Positions 21,247 to 33,185 of a DNA stretch of 64,000 nucleotides are shown one piece after another; positions within the stretch are counted from its first letter, which is position 1, and the number at the start of each line of letters is the position of its first letter. The stretch is from the NCBI GenBank assembly GCA_965222755.1, contig CBDCUK010000001.1:695389-759388 (forward strand), in the 5' to 3' direction. The notes beneath the pieces are model-generated. The model made no database searches. It worked only from the letters and a program-made list of their open reading frames with translations, and was not told where the DNA came from. The translations under genes were made by a program, and so were the position numbers. The stretch comes from JABABV01 sp965222755 (GTDB lineage: Bacteria; Bacillota_I; Bacilli_A; Mycoplasmatales; JABABV01).

Positions 21247-23814
21247 ATGAAAAAATCAACTATTCACGTAGTTCCGCATACGCATTGAGATCGTGAATGA
21301 TATTTCACTCAGAGTCGTGCTAATACTTTATTTGCACATAATATGAAGGAAATTATTGACGTTTTAAATCATAATCATCAATTTAAAAATTTTGTCTTAG
21401 ACGGACAAGTTTCTGTTTTAAATGATTATTTAATTGATCATCATCAAAATTATGAGGAAATTAAAAAATTAGCAATAGATAATAAATTATTGCTAGGACC
21501 TTGATATTCACAACCAGATATGTTTAATTCTACTGGTGAAAGTATTATTAGAAATTTAGAATATGGAATTAATATTGCTAATAGTTTTAATAAAACAATG
21601 ACAACAGCCTACTTACCGGATTCATTTGGATTTAATATTAATTTACCCCAAATTTTTAATTATTTTGGCTTAAAAAATATGGTTTTTTGACGCGGAATGA
21701 AAAAAGAAGATAATGACAAAACGTTATATTTCAATTGAAAAGGGGCGGATGGTAGTCAAATACCAGCCTATTGTTTTCAACATGGTTATTGAGTTTTTGG
21801 CGGTGTATTTCCTTATGGAAAAATAACAACTCTTAATTATCAAGAAAAGACTCAGCAAATTTTAAAAGATTTAAAGCCGTTTTTAAAAACAATTAAAGAA
21901 CGTTCTCATAATGAATTAAATAATCAAATTTTACTACCTTTTGGTGGCGATGAAGGCCCTATTGTTGATGAATTAACAATAGTTATTGATGAACTTAATA
22001 AAATTGATCCTGATAACGAATGAGTTATGAGCAATTTTAATGATTTTTTTAGCAGTGTAGAAAAACCAAATTATGAAATTGATAGTAGTTTACATTGACC
22101 ATATTTAGCTAGAATTCATCGCACAATTTCTTCATCACGTTATGATATTAAAGCTCTGTTTCGTCAATGTGAAAATAAATTGTATTACGAATTAGAACCT
22201 TTAAGTATTATTTATAAACAGTTTGATAATCAGTATAATAATCAAACTGTGATTGATAATGTGATGAAAAAAATTCTTGTTAGTCAAGCTCATGATAGTT
22301 TAGGAACTTGCAATAGTGATCTTACAAATCAAGATATTAGTAATCGTTTAACATCAGCTTTAGAAATTATTAAAATGGAAATTGCCATAATTAAAAAGAA
22401 AATTTTTACTAAATTAGAACTAGTAGTAGATGAAGATATTTTATGTTTTAATCTATCTCCTTATGCCCGTTCAATTACTATGAGTACAAAAATCAATTCT
22501 TTTAAATCAATGATTACATCACAAGATAAAAAGTTTGTATTACAAATTACTGATAGTAAAAAATTACAGACAACTTTAGAATATAAAGATTATTATTGTC
22601 ATTTTGTTTCTTTGAAAACCCCAATAATGAAACCAACTAGCTATCAAGTTTTTAAAGTTCTTCATAGTAATGTTAATAAGAAACAAAATAATAATTTTAC
22701 TAATATTGTTGGAGATCCCGATAATCATATTTGAGTTCATCGTGATCAATTTACATTCATTAATACAAAGTTATCTTTAGATGATTTTATTAATATTTTA
22801 CCCTATGATGATGCTGGTGATAGTTATGACTTCTCACCAAAAACAATTGATAATAAGACTACTAAAATAGCATCAATTAACAAAATAACCCAAAATATTA
22901 CAACATTACTTTATCATGTCATTGAATTAGATCATATCGTGACATACAAAAACAATTTAAAACAAGTTTTTAAAATTAAACTTAGAAAATGATATAACGA
23001 CATTTATCGTTTAAAGATTAGCGCTGATAATAAATCAATCAATACTAAATGAGTTATTAATTTTAATTTTAAAGAAAATTTTCAATTATCAGATGTAGCT
23101 GCTACTCAATCACTTGCTTTAGTTAAGAGAATAGATTTTGTTGAAAAAGATTGAAAAGCTAAGGGTTATAAAGAATTTCCATGTCCAATCACAACAAACG
23201 ATAACGCAATTAAAATTCCACAATTCGATAATTTTACTTTATTAACAAAAGGTAATAATGAATTTGAAGTGGTTGATCAAGGGCTCCAAGTTAGTCTTTT
23301 TCGCACTTATGGATTTATTGGAAATAAAGATTTAATCTGAAGACCAGGTCGTCCATCTGGAGTTCATATTTCAACTCCAGATGCAGAGTTACAAAAACAA
23401 TTAGAGTTTAATTTTGGATTTCTCTTTGGTAGTGATAATACTGCTAGTTTAATTAATGATTGAAATTTTAATAGCGATATTTATTATGGAAATAATCCTG
23501 ATGATTTAGATTTTTATGCTGATCGATTTGTGATTAATTATGATCACCAAAAACCATCATTAGATTTTAAATTACCAGAAATTACAATTCAAAAAGAATT
23601 TTTAATTAGTAGTTTTCGAATAGTGAAAAATAATCTTTATCAATTACGAATTGCTAATATACAAAAAGATTCACAAAATTTTGAATTAAAAATTAATAAT
23701 AAAAAAATTAATTTTGCAATTCAAAAACAATTTAAAGATAATATAGATAATTTTAATTATCAAAATGTAGAAGTTAAAAGCCAAAAATTTATAACAATTT
23801 ATTTTTGTATTTAA
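21247..23814 (+). CDS. GH38 alpha-mannosidase (MngB-like)
   Basis: 855 residues, close to E. coli MngB. The N-terminal zinc site HVVPHTHWDREWYFTQ, the nucleophile motif AYLPDSFGFNINLPQI and the third zinc His in VSQAHDSLGTCNSD are all present. The C-terminal half is beta-rich, as in GH38. MngB cleaves 2-O-(6-phospho-mannosyl)-glycerate, while other GH38 enzymes trim mannose from glycans. There is no signal peptide, so it acts in the cytosol on imported sugar. A ROK kinase follows and a fructose/mannosylglycerate-type PTS lies convergent, which fits uptake and breakdown of a mannoside. Confidence 0.9.
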
Positions 23815-23841
23815 ATATTAAAACTAAGGTAGGTTTTTAAG

Positions 23842-24720
23842 ATGTTAGAAAGATATTTAGCAGTTGATATTGGAGGCACTTTTATTAAGTTGGCGATTTT
23901 AGATCGAGATACTAATTTTTATAAAGAAACAAAAGTGCCAACAGTTGATAATTTTCCAGATTTAATAAAAATTTTAAAAACATTTATTGGTGATGAAAAA
24001 ATTATCGGTATTGCTTTTTCAGTTCCAGGGACAGTTTCCAATAAAGCTGGAACAATTAGAGGAATTAATGCTGTCCCTTTTATTCTTGAAGGTAATTTTA
24101 AAGATGTTATCCAAACTGCGTTTCCTGATCAAATTATCAATATGGAAAATGATGCAAATTGTGCCGTTTTGGGAGAAGTTTTAAAAAACAAAATTCCAAA
24201 AAACAAAATTGTAGCCTCGGTTGTAGTTGGGACTGGAATCGGTGGTTGTATTTGAATTAAGGGTCATATTTTGAGAGGGAAAAGTAATCTTGCTGGTGAA
24301 TTTGGCTATTCATTAAATAATGATCGTGCTACGATTTTATCTAGAACTTCATCAACACGAGCGATGCTTAATAGTTATAATGAAATTTTCAAAACTAATT
24401 TTACTACTGGCGATGACATGTTTATGGATGCTAGTAAAAAATCGACAGACATATTAAAACCATTTTTAGAAAAAAATATTAATCCCTTTGTTAATTTTAT
24501 TTTTAATCTACAATATTTTATTAACCCTGATTATATTATTATTGGTGGGGGAATATCAAAAAATGAAGAATATATTAAAATCATTAAAGAACAAATTAAT
24601 TTAAAAGTTAATTTGATTGATGAGTATATTGAGATTCCAAAAATTATTGCTTCTAAAATTGGAAATCAGGCTAATTTAATTGGTAGTCTTTATGCAACTT
24701 TAGAAAATCATAAAAATTAA
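23842..24720 (+). CDS. ROK-family sugar kinase
   Basis: 292 residues. ATP site LAVDIGGTFIKLAILD at the N-terminus, catalytic Asp in NMENDANCAVLGE, second phosphate loop VVVGTGIGGCIW and the C-terminal DYIIIGGGIS. The zinc motif CxCGxxGCxE that follows in most ROK proteins is missing: GEFGYSLNN runs straight on into RATILSRTSS. It lacks a DNA-binding HTH, so it is a kinase rather than a repressor. Beside GH38 it may phosphorylate mannose or another freed hexose. RBS AAGGTAGG. Confidence 0.88.
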
Positions 24721-24760
24721 AAAAAATCAGTTATTTAAATTTAAAATAACTGATTTTTTT
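24721..24760. terminator. Bidirectional terminator between ROK kinase and PTS gene
   Basis: Arms AAAAAATCAGTTATTT and complement; A and T runs on both sides suit the convergent genes. Confidence 0.85.
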
Positions 24761-24766
24761 TAATTT

Positions 24767-27529
24767 TTATGATTTTAATTTATCGATCATATTTTGATAT
24801 TTTTTAACATTTTTTCCAATACATTCTTTTGAATGATTAAATAATGTTGCTGGTAATTGTCATTTTTGAATTTTAATTTTTAAATCCTGAATTTTGTATT
24901 CAAGTTTTAATTTATTGATCATATTTTTATATTCAGTTTTATTAATACTAAATTTATTTTTTTTCTTTGTAGATTTTTGAATAGTAAGTTTATTTTTGTT
25001 CTTTGTAGATTTTTGAATAGTAAGTTTTTTGATTTTATTTATTGTTTTAAAATTAATGATCACTTTTTTCATAGCATATAAATTTTCTAGTTTTAATAAT
25101 TTAATGTTATTACGATTACGATTTTTAATTAAACGTTTTTTACCAGTTTCACTTTGATCTTTTTCAATTAAAAGATCAAAACCAGAATTAACATTTTTTA
25201 AATTAGTAATTTTTGTTTGGTATTTTTCGTTGAAAATACCTTCTAAAGCATTAGATTTATTAATTTTATAAGTTATTGGATCGCCGACTAATTTGGGATC
25301 CTTAAACCATTTTTTCGGATTTAATAAAGTGAGGATTATCATAAAAATAATTTTAAAAACTACTTTTAATTCATATCAAATTTTCCCTCCTGTAGTGGAA
25401 ATTTTGTTTTGTTTATAAGTAAGATTTTTTGCATTAGTTCTGATAACTTTTTCTTCATTATAAACTTCCTCATATTCAACAACGCGAGGACGACTAAAAC
25501 CAAAAATTAATGCAGTAATAATTGAACCTGTAAGCGTTGATAAAATTCAACCAGCATAAGGGACTTGTGAAGGAATATATCCGGCAAATGTTCCGATTGG
25601 TGAACCAAGACCGGCAACAAAACGACAGCCAAATAAAACAACCATTCCTCCAGCTACAGCTGCTCCAATAACATTGGCAAGAACAGCACGCAATGGGTTT
25701 GTGATAGCAAAAGGAATTGCCCCTTCACTAATACCAACTAGACCCATTCCAAAAGCAGCTTTCCCAGTTGTTCTTTCTTGAACTGAGAATTTCTTTTTAA
25801 ATAATACAGTTGCGATTCAGGCTCCTAATGGAGGAACTGAAATTGCGGCTTGTGTTGCAGTTTGTGGCACAATATCACTATATGACATTGTTTTAAAACT
25901 TTCGCCATTAGTTGGAAACTGATTAACAGCACTAACGAAAATCGCTGTTGCTACGAGTAAAGCAGTTTTATTAAATGGACCACCTAAATCAAAGGCAATC
26001 ATTGCAGCAAAGAGCATTCCAATTAATGGTAAGACAACTTGACTAGCGTGACTTGATTTATGTAAGAGGATGAAAAATTCACTCATAATAAATGTTAATG
26101 GTAAAGCAGCAACATAGATTACAAAGACATAAGTAATAAATGTTGATAAAACTGGAATCACCATAATTGGGACAACTGGTTTTATAATTTTGGGAAAGTT
26201 AATTCATTTTAAACCTTGGACTAAATATCCAACAAAGAATCCAACAGCAATGGCGCCTAAGAATCCCGCTTGAACATTAAAACCTCCCGCAGTATTAACA
26301 CCGTTTAAATGATCTAATCAATCAGTAATTTTTTGTGGTAAAGCTTGTTTTAAGATTGATGGATCATTAATAACATAAGTTCCGATTAATCCAGCCGGCA
26401 TCGCGGACCTACCAGCGATAGCATAGGCTAGATACATTCCAAAAATTGGCAACATTAATTTTAAACCAACAGCACCAACTTGAAATCAACCAGCGATAAA
26501 ATGGTTTGGGAAATGTCATCCTCCCTGTCCGCCATTAGCAGCAGAACCATGGGCGGCAATAATATCTGGAATTGCCATCAAGATTCCCCCGGTAATAGTA
26601 ATTGGGATCATGTAACCAATTGCCGTCATCAGGGCTTTCATAATTGGGTTTTTATTTTTTGATGATAAATTGAAAATCATATTATCATCATCAGAATTTC
26701 CTTGATTAGCAGATTGTGATATATTTTTACTTTTTAAACCTCGATTAATAATTTGTTCAGAATTTCTAATCGCGGCATTAGTATCAACCTCAATAATTTT
26801 TTTTCCTTTAAATTGTTGAAGATCAATTTTTAAATCTGAGGCAATAACAACTAGAGTTGCTTTTTCAATATCGTCCCTAGTTAAAACATTCTCAGGGCCA
26901 ATACTACCTCGAGTTTCAATTTTATGTTTTCAACCATTCTTTTCACAAGCTTGAACTAATTTATCTTTTGCCATATAAGTATGAGCAATCCCGGCGGCAC
27001 AAGAAGTAACCCCAATAATAAATTCTTTGCTTGTTGTTTTGGATTTTTTAGTATTTTTAGTTTCTTCTTTAGAATCTTTCTCAATATCAATTTTATTAAT
27101 TGTGTCGATAATTTGATCAACTTTTGCATTAGTAATTAATTTACAGAATTGATCATCATTCATTCGAACTGCAAGAGCAGCCAATAATTTTAGATGTGCA
27201 TCAGTTGCTTTTTTAGGAACTAATAAACAAAAAACATATTTAACTTTATTAGTATTATCGATTGTTTTTCAATCAATTTCCTTTTTATTGATAATTATAT
27301 ATACAGTTGGTTTTTTTACCGTATCACTAATAGCGTGCGGAATTGCAAAACCTTTTTCTAATCCGGTTGGTGTTTGAGCTTCACGATCTTTTAGCGCTTT
27401 TTCTAAAACTTTCTGATCACTAGCAACACCGTTTTCAACTGCTAAAGTTGATATTTTATGAAAAATTTCATTGATAGATTCAAAATTACTATTAATAATA
27501 ATCTGATCTTTACTGATTATTTTTTTCAT
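24767..27529 (-). CDS. PTS EIIABC, fructose/mannosylglycerate family, with long C-terminal extension
   Basis: 920 codons without interruption. The N-terminal IIA has GFAIPHAIS with the phospho-His. IIB has the phospho-Cys in GVTSCAAGIAHTYMAKDKL. IIC has FDLGGPFNKTALLVA and NPLRAVLANVIGAAVAGG. The IIC core ends about residue 680 (FSRPRVVEYEE). The frame then runs on for some 240 residues: a linker, a hydrophobic stretch (VVFKIIFMIILTLL), then a very basic tail with a 36-nt tandem repeat (KLTIQKSTKN). An AGGAGG inside codes for Thr-Gly-Gly; an ATG at 25342 in the same frame could give a separate short protein instead. Substrate by context: a fructosyl or mannosyl compound. Confidence 0.87.
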
Positions 27530-27566
27530 GATTACCTTTCTCTATTTGTGTAAATAGTATTGATCT

Positions 27567-28667
27567 TTATTTTGTATTATCTGGAATTAAGACATTAAAT
27601 TGTGTTGAATCATAAGTAGTTCAACTACCTTGAAATATCGCTTCGATTCCAAGAAAATCATCGTTATGGGCTGAACCTGAAAAATTAATATCAATTTCTC
27701 CGGCTCAATTAGCTTTACCATCAATTCATTGGTCCCCATCATTTGGAATATGTTGAGCTTGGGTAGATAAAGATAATTCAGCAGCTTTTGAACCGCGTGT
27801 AATTCAATTTCGGATTAAAGTATTACCAGGATGGGTTTTGTTAAATAGAGTTATTAAATCACTAGCAGCAGTTTGATTAATTGTATATTTGCCAGCAGTA
27901 TTATTTAATAAAGCACTATGTCAACTATTTTTTCAAGCACTATAATTACTAGCGCCATTATCATCTTTGGATCAACTTCATCAATTACTAGCAGCTTGAC
28001 CACGATTACCAAATAATTGAGTTTTTTTATTTTTATCTAATGTCGGATAATTTATTGTTCCGATCATAAATCGATAAGTATTATTTTTGCTATGTCCCAT
28101 TTGAATACTAGGATTCTCGCTTTTAACACCAACAGCAGTTTTGTTGTTAAGTGGAAAAACGCTATTGTGAGTACTATAAACAAATCTTTGATCTGGTTGT
28201 AAAATTTTAGCACTATTACTTGTTAAACTAGCATCTTTCATTCAATCTTCAAAAGTATAATTTAGCGTTCAATCATTTAAGTTGTACGACATATCTGAAT
28301 GATACTTCATTGTTAAAGTAATAGTTTCTTGATAATTAACAATTACTGTTCCAATTGGTTTAAATACTAAAGTTAGATAAACAGTATCTTTAGAGTTATC
28401 ACTATATTTGGCTGATAATAATTTTAAATAATTACTATCTGGATTTTCAATATTAATATTTGTCATCGAATGATTTTTTAAACCACTAGATATTTGATTT
28501 CACATTTGTGTTTCGGTTTTACTTTCAACATAATCAGCAAAATCATTAAAACTAGTAAATTGACCACTTTTATTCTTGTGACAACTGATTAGACTAAGAC
28601 TTATTCCTGATAAACTGATTACAGATCCAAATGCAGCCATCGCTTTTGCTGATTTTAACCAATTCAT
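27567..28667 (-). CDS. Surface lipoprotein with the Y-N/D-x-x-x-W module
   Basis: 366 residues; signal peptide with lipobox SLSLISCHKN (Cys near 29). It begins with FTSFNDFADYVESKTETQMW and the first module ends in SYNLNDWTLNYTFEDW, matching the module of the other lipoproteins in this window. The remainder has Trp/Asn-rich sequence (NWWSWSKDDNGASNYSAWKN), with most Trp encoded by TGA. No enzyme motif is seen. It sits 37 nt downstream of cutC's stop side neighbours but has its own RBS (GGTGA) and lies just upstream of the PTS gene on the same strand. Confidence 0.75.
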
Positions 28668-28752
28668 ATTTTTCACCAAATTTTCTTAATTATTATATTA
28701 AATATCTTTTATATAATAATTATAGCAATTAAATATTCAAATATAAAAATGG

Positions 28753-29415
28753 TTATATTTTTAATTGATTAATTTTAGAAATAATAATTTCTTGATCTCA
28801 GGATTTATTTTTTCGAATTGCTGTCCCTAAGTGAAAATTACTTAAACCAGCTTGTTCTAAAAGAAAAATATTGTCTTCACTAATACCCCCACCAGCTAAA
28901 ATTTCAATATTTTGAGCAAGTTTTAATAACAAATTAACATTATTAATAATTGGTTGTTTGGGATTTCCGATTGTCATTACTCGCTTAATACCGATTTCAG
29001 CTAATTTTTTAGCACTATTAACTTTATCAATTACTTGATCAAAAGCACGATGAAAAGTAATTTCTAAATCACCAGCAACATTTTTAATTGCTTGCATTTG
29101 TGGGAAATTAATTTCTTGATTATCTGTTAAACAGCCAACCACAATTCCTTTGATTGGTAGTTTTTGATATTCAATAATTTGACTTAGCATTTCTTGAAAT
29201 TGAGTTTCATTATAAACAAAGTTACGATAATGATTTCGGATCATTACCATTATCGGAATCGTTGTTAAATCTAAACTTTTTTTCACTAATTCCAATGATG
29301 GAGTTAAACCATCATTGGGCATATCAACACATAATTCAATACGGTTTGCGATTGATTGATTAATTTTTTTAATATCGTTAATATTATGGGCAATTATTTC
29401 TAAAGTTTTAATCAT
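28753..29415 (-). CDS. cutC: CutC-family protein
   Basis: 220 residues, slightly shorter than E. coli CutC. TIM-barrel family motifs: ELCVDMPNDGLTPS, IMVMIRNHYRNFVY, ITFHRAFDQV, RVMTIGNPKQP and EILAGGGISEDN. CutC is named for copper tolerance, though its reaction is unresolved. RBS AAAGGAG precedes the ATG. It is transcribed divergently from the lipoprotein at 29572. Confidence 0.9.
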
Positions 29416-29571
29416 TTAGATTTTCTCCTTTGGTTGTCGGTATCGTAATACCACACTTAATTTATAACATACTTTTTAAATATATATAATATAATTAGTT
29501 ATATATATAGATATATATTATTAGTTTATTAAAAAAAATGATGACAAAATCTAATTTTGGAGTGATTGATT

Positions 29572-31365
29572 ATGAAAGTTATATTATATAAAGTCCTCTT
29601 AGGTTTAACAGCCTCGATTATTCCAATTGGTATCACAACTACTACTTTAGTTAGTTGTGGTCATAAACATAATGACGCAACTTTTGCTGATTTCAAAAAA
29701 GCTGCTGCTCAAGAAAGTGCGATCAAGATAGTCCAACAAACAAAACCAAATGGTTGAGATCAAGCTACTAGCAGTGATTTAAAAATCGTTTCTCACACTG
29801 ATGATGGTAGTTCTAAATATAATATAAAAATTTCTTGCCATAGTAATGGTGTTGGCCAAATCGCATCATTCAGTGCAACATATAAGCATAATACTAAATA
29901 TAATATTAGTGCTTGAATTTGTATAACACAACCAACAACTGACTTATCTTTTGATAATTATGTGACAACGATTACTAGTGATTCTGTTGATCACTTATGA
30001 TCACTTCTAAGAAGTTATGATAATAACCATCCTGATGCACCACTACCACATATTAATGCTAATTTAGATGTTAATACCGGGGCACTAATACTTGATAAAA
30101 ACAAAACCCATTATGATTCTAAATCAGAAACTAATACGGTTATTTTTGATCTCTGATTAAAAGAACCTAACGGTCCTGGAATGATTCCTTTTGAAACTGA
30201 ATTGAAATTACGAGCACAATGAAATAACTCACTTTATCAAATTACTGATTGAAAATTGAGTTATAATTTTGTCGATTATACTAAAACGTTGAAAAACTTT
30301 ATCCAACAATCATATTTCTTTTCTTCAGTAATTGCTGCTAATACTCACGGTACTGCTTGAACTAAAAATAATTGTAGTATTGATGATGGCACAATTGATC
30401 CTAGTAATCCGCAAAAAATTCATTTTGTAATTAGTCATCTTGATAATTACAAAATTACTGAAACACTGAAATTTTATGCTGAAATGATTACCAAAAATAA
30501 ATTAAATAATATTTTTGGCTCACAGCTTTACTATAATGGTGAAATTCACATAGAAAATAAAAATGGAAAACCAGATTATGATTATTTTGCATATTTTAAA
30601 GCTCAAGCAAATGCTTGGTCTAATAATCAATATTATTTTACTCCAGCAGATCTTTTAAAAACAATGAATGGGGATCCAGATATTACACTACCTAAAAACT
30701 GAAATAATTATATACAAAATTTACAAGTAAATTCTCATACATTCACAGCAGTTTTAACAACTACTGTGAATCCTAATCCGGATCCAACAAATAAGAAAGT
30801 TTATTACACAATTATTCCACCACAAAATGATCCTAATTTATTAGGTGATGGTAAATATCATCGTTTCAATGTATCGGTAGTAGAACACATAGATGAAGAT
30901 GGTTGATTAGTTGATTTAGGACAAGGTGATTTTAAAAAAACAACAACACAGCCACCAGATGTATTACCAGCTGATTTTTATACTTGATTAAAAAATGGGG
31001 AAACAAAATTAAATGGTTATAAAGATCCTAAAACAGATGATATAGCTCAAGGGATTGAAAATAAAAAAAATAACGGGAGCCATTTAGAAAATTTTCCAAA
31101 TTTAGTTGCTCTATTTACAAAATATGAAATAGATAATAAATTATCAGGCCTATCAGCAGTAGTTAATGGTCCAGCAACTCAAGGGGCGGGCACATCAATA
31201 CAATTTAAATTAAATTTTTATAATATTAATGATACCAAATACCAGACTATTCTTGGTGGTAGTGGAGGGTTGTTTTCATTTAATTGACCAGGTGGGACTG
31301 ATTTTAACATTCCTGATTTAGCTGATGCTCAACTTAATATCAAACATGATATTGACCCAACTTAA
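29572..31365 (+). CDS. Large surface lipoprotein with the Y-N/D-x-x-x-W module
   Basis: 597 residues. Lipobox TTTTLVSCGHK (Cys near 29). The first module, residues about 35-120, runs from FADFKKAAAQESAIKIVQQT to YNISAWI. Further module ends occur at YQITDWKLSY, and the C-terminal half is a different, Pro/Asn-rich region. No enzyme motif. The ATG at 29572 follows GGAGTGATT; a TTG two codons upstream is less likely. Preceding AT-rich sequence (29416-29571) separates it from cutC. Confidence 0.75.
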
Positions 31366-31382
31366 AAAATATTAGATAATAA

Positions 31383-31421
31383 AAAAAACAATCATCTCTT
31401 TAAAGTAGATGATTGTTTTTT
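31383..31421. terminator. Terminator between the lipoprotein and two tRNAs
   Basis: Arms AAAAACAATCATCT and complement around a 9-nt loop with flanking A/T runs; it serves both strands. Confidence 0.85.
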
Positions 31422-31447
31422 ATTAGACATTTTATTTAAAAATGATA

Positions 31448-31522
31448 TGGCTGGGGTAGCTGGATTTGAACCAACGCGTACACGGATCAAAACCGTGTGC
31501 CTTACCGCTTGGCTATACCCCA
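31448..31522 (-). tRNA. tRNA-Gln (TTG), CCA encoded
   Basis: Acceptor TGGGGTA/TACCCCA, anticodon loop TTTTGAT, discriminator G. Confidence 0.95.
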
Positions 31523-31527
31523 AATAA

Positions 31528-31611
31528 TGGTGGAGGGGGAGGGATTCGAACCCCCGAACCCTAAGGAATTGAGTTACAGTCAACCGTGTTTAGCCACTTC
31601 ACTACCCCTCC
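31528..31611 (-). tRNA. tRNA-Tyr (GTA), CCA encoded
   Basis: Class II with a long variable arm; acceptor GGAGGGG/CCCCTCC, anticodon loop CTGTAAC. Co-oriented with tRNA-Gln, 5 nt apart. Confidence 0.95.
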
Positions 31612-31627
31612 AAAGATTTGCTCTTAT

Positions 31628-31656
31628 ATTTTATATTAATCAGGGCATAAAGTCAA
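31628..31656 (-). promoter_or_regulatory. Promoter of the tRNA-Tyr/tRNA-Gln pair
   Basis: Minus strand TTGACT, 17 nt, TAAAAT, with the -10 about 17 nt before the tRNA-Tyr 5' end. Confidence 0.7.
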
Positions 31657-31823
31657 TACAAATTTTGTTTGTTATAACTTATTTTTAGTTAAGTTTCTAT
31701 TAATTTTCTAAAAATTTTGAAAATATATTTTTGTTTAGTTTAACTTTTATCTTAATTGCTATTATTGTATAATAGTTTCAATAATTTAAAAAAATAATTT
31801 TAAGATAAGGAATTTGATAAAAT

Positions 31824-32930
31824 ATGAAAAAATTAAAAACAATTTTATTTTCTGGTTTAGCTTTTTTAGGATTTTTTTCTATTGCAATAAACACAATAAG
31901 TTGTGGAAATAATTCTGGAACTGCTAATAATAATCGCGTTATTGTATTTAAACAAAATAACTATATAAAAAAAACGACTTGAGTTAAGCAAATAACACAT
32001 ATAAAAAATACAACTTATTTAGGAACTAGACACGGCCTTTATTTTTTATATAATGGTGATAAAAATTTTCACCAAAATACCTTTATCCCAGTTAACTGTA
32101 CTATAAATAAAATAATAGAAATTAATAATATACTATATCTTGGTACGCAAGAATCAGGACTCTGAATTTCTAATGATTATGGTAAAACATTTTTCCATAA
32201 TAAATTAATTCCTTTTAATTTCAGGGTATGAACGATAATGTCTATAGATAATAAAATATACATAGGAGGAGACGGAGATTCAAATAGTTGTGGTCTCTTA
32301 ATTTCATCTGATCAAGGAAAAACATTTGTTTCGAATCAATATTTTAAAAATAAATCAGTAGAACAAATAACAAAAATAGATGATAGTATATATATTTTAT
32401 ATGATGGTTCATATATTGATGGTTCATATATTTCTTTTTCAACAAATGAAGGAAAAACATTTTATCAAATAAAATCTTTACCAACGAATTTAGAAATTAC
32501 TAAAATTATTAAAATATATAATGCGATATATATATGTTCGTTTCAAGGTATATGAGTTTCTTATAATGATGGAAGATTTTTTGGAATTAGTAAAGTTTTT
32601 CCTGCAAATTCTTTGATTATAACTATAACAATAATAGATAATATAATATATGCAGGTGGAAAAAATTTTTGAGTTTCTTATAATCATGGTAAAACGTTTA
32701 TTAAGAATAAAAATTTAAATTCTGGAGTGGGAATAATTAAAAAAATAGAAAATACTATATTTTTAGCTTGTAGTGATGAAGGAAGCCTATATTATTCTAA
32801 CGATAAAGGAAAAACTTTTTCTAAAAATAAATCAATCCCTGAAAAAGCGGGTATTTATCAAATATTAAAAATAAACAACACCATATATATCGGTACAAAT
32901 AGATCTGGATTATACACAGATAAAAATTAA
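31824..32930 (+). CDS. Lipoprotein with BNR/Asp-box repeats (predicted beta-propeller)
   Basis: 368 residues with lipobox SIAINTISCGNN (Cys near 30). About six or seven repeats of roughly 40-45 residues each carry an Asp-box-like SxDxGKTF: SNDYGKTF, SSDQGKTF, STNEGKTF, SYNDGRFF, SYNHGKTF, SNDKGKTF. Each is preceded by a strand like 'INNTIYIGT'. Such repeats mark sialidase-like or photosystem-assembly-like propellers. No sialidase Arg triad or FRIP motif is seen, so binding is more likely than catalysis. An AAGG about 10 nt upstream of the ATG is the RBS. In contrast to its neighbours it lacks the Y-x-x-x-W module. The following 255 nt hold no convincing gene. Confidence 0.78.
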
Positions 32931-33185
32931 TAAAACAAAAAAATAAATGCTATATGGGTCAATCAAAAAATTTAGAATCAAAAATCTTTAAACAACATTT
33001 AAATAACGGAAAATTAAAAAATATAATTTTTGCAAAAGATTGATATAGCAATGATATATTCTTTTTTAAATATTTTATTTTATAAAGTTAGTAAAGTAGT
33101 CATTAAATTATAAAAATTGTATAATTTAATTATAGATATCAAATAATATAAAATAAAAATTAAATTATTAGAAAAGAGGATTAAA

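Noticed and set aside
24767..25342. Separate gene of 191 codons starting at ATG 25342
   Set aside because: Kept only as an alternative: the PTS frame runs into it without a stop, and no RBS stands at the right distance from that ATG.
32954..33085. Short frame of 43 codons starting MGQSKNLESKIFKQHLNNGK
   Set aside because: No RBS, no homology I recognise, and it sits in AT-rich leader sequence; it could be a gene remnant but support is too weak.
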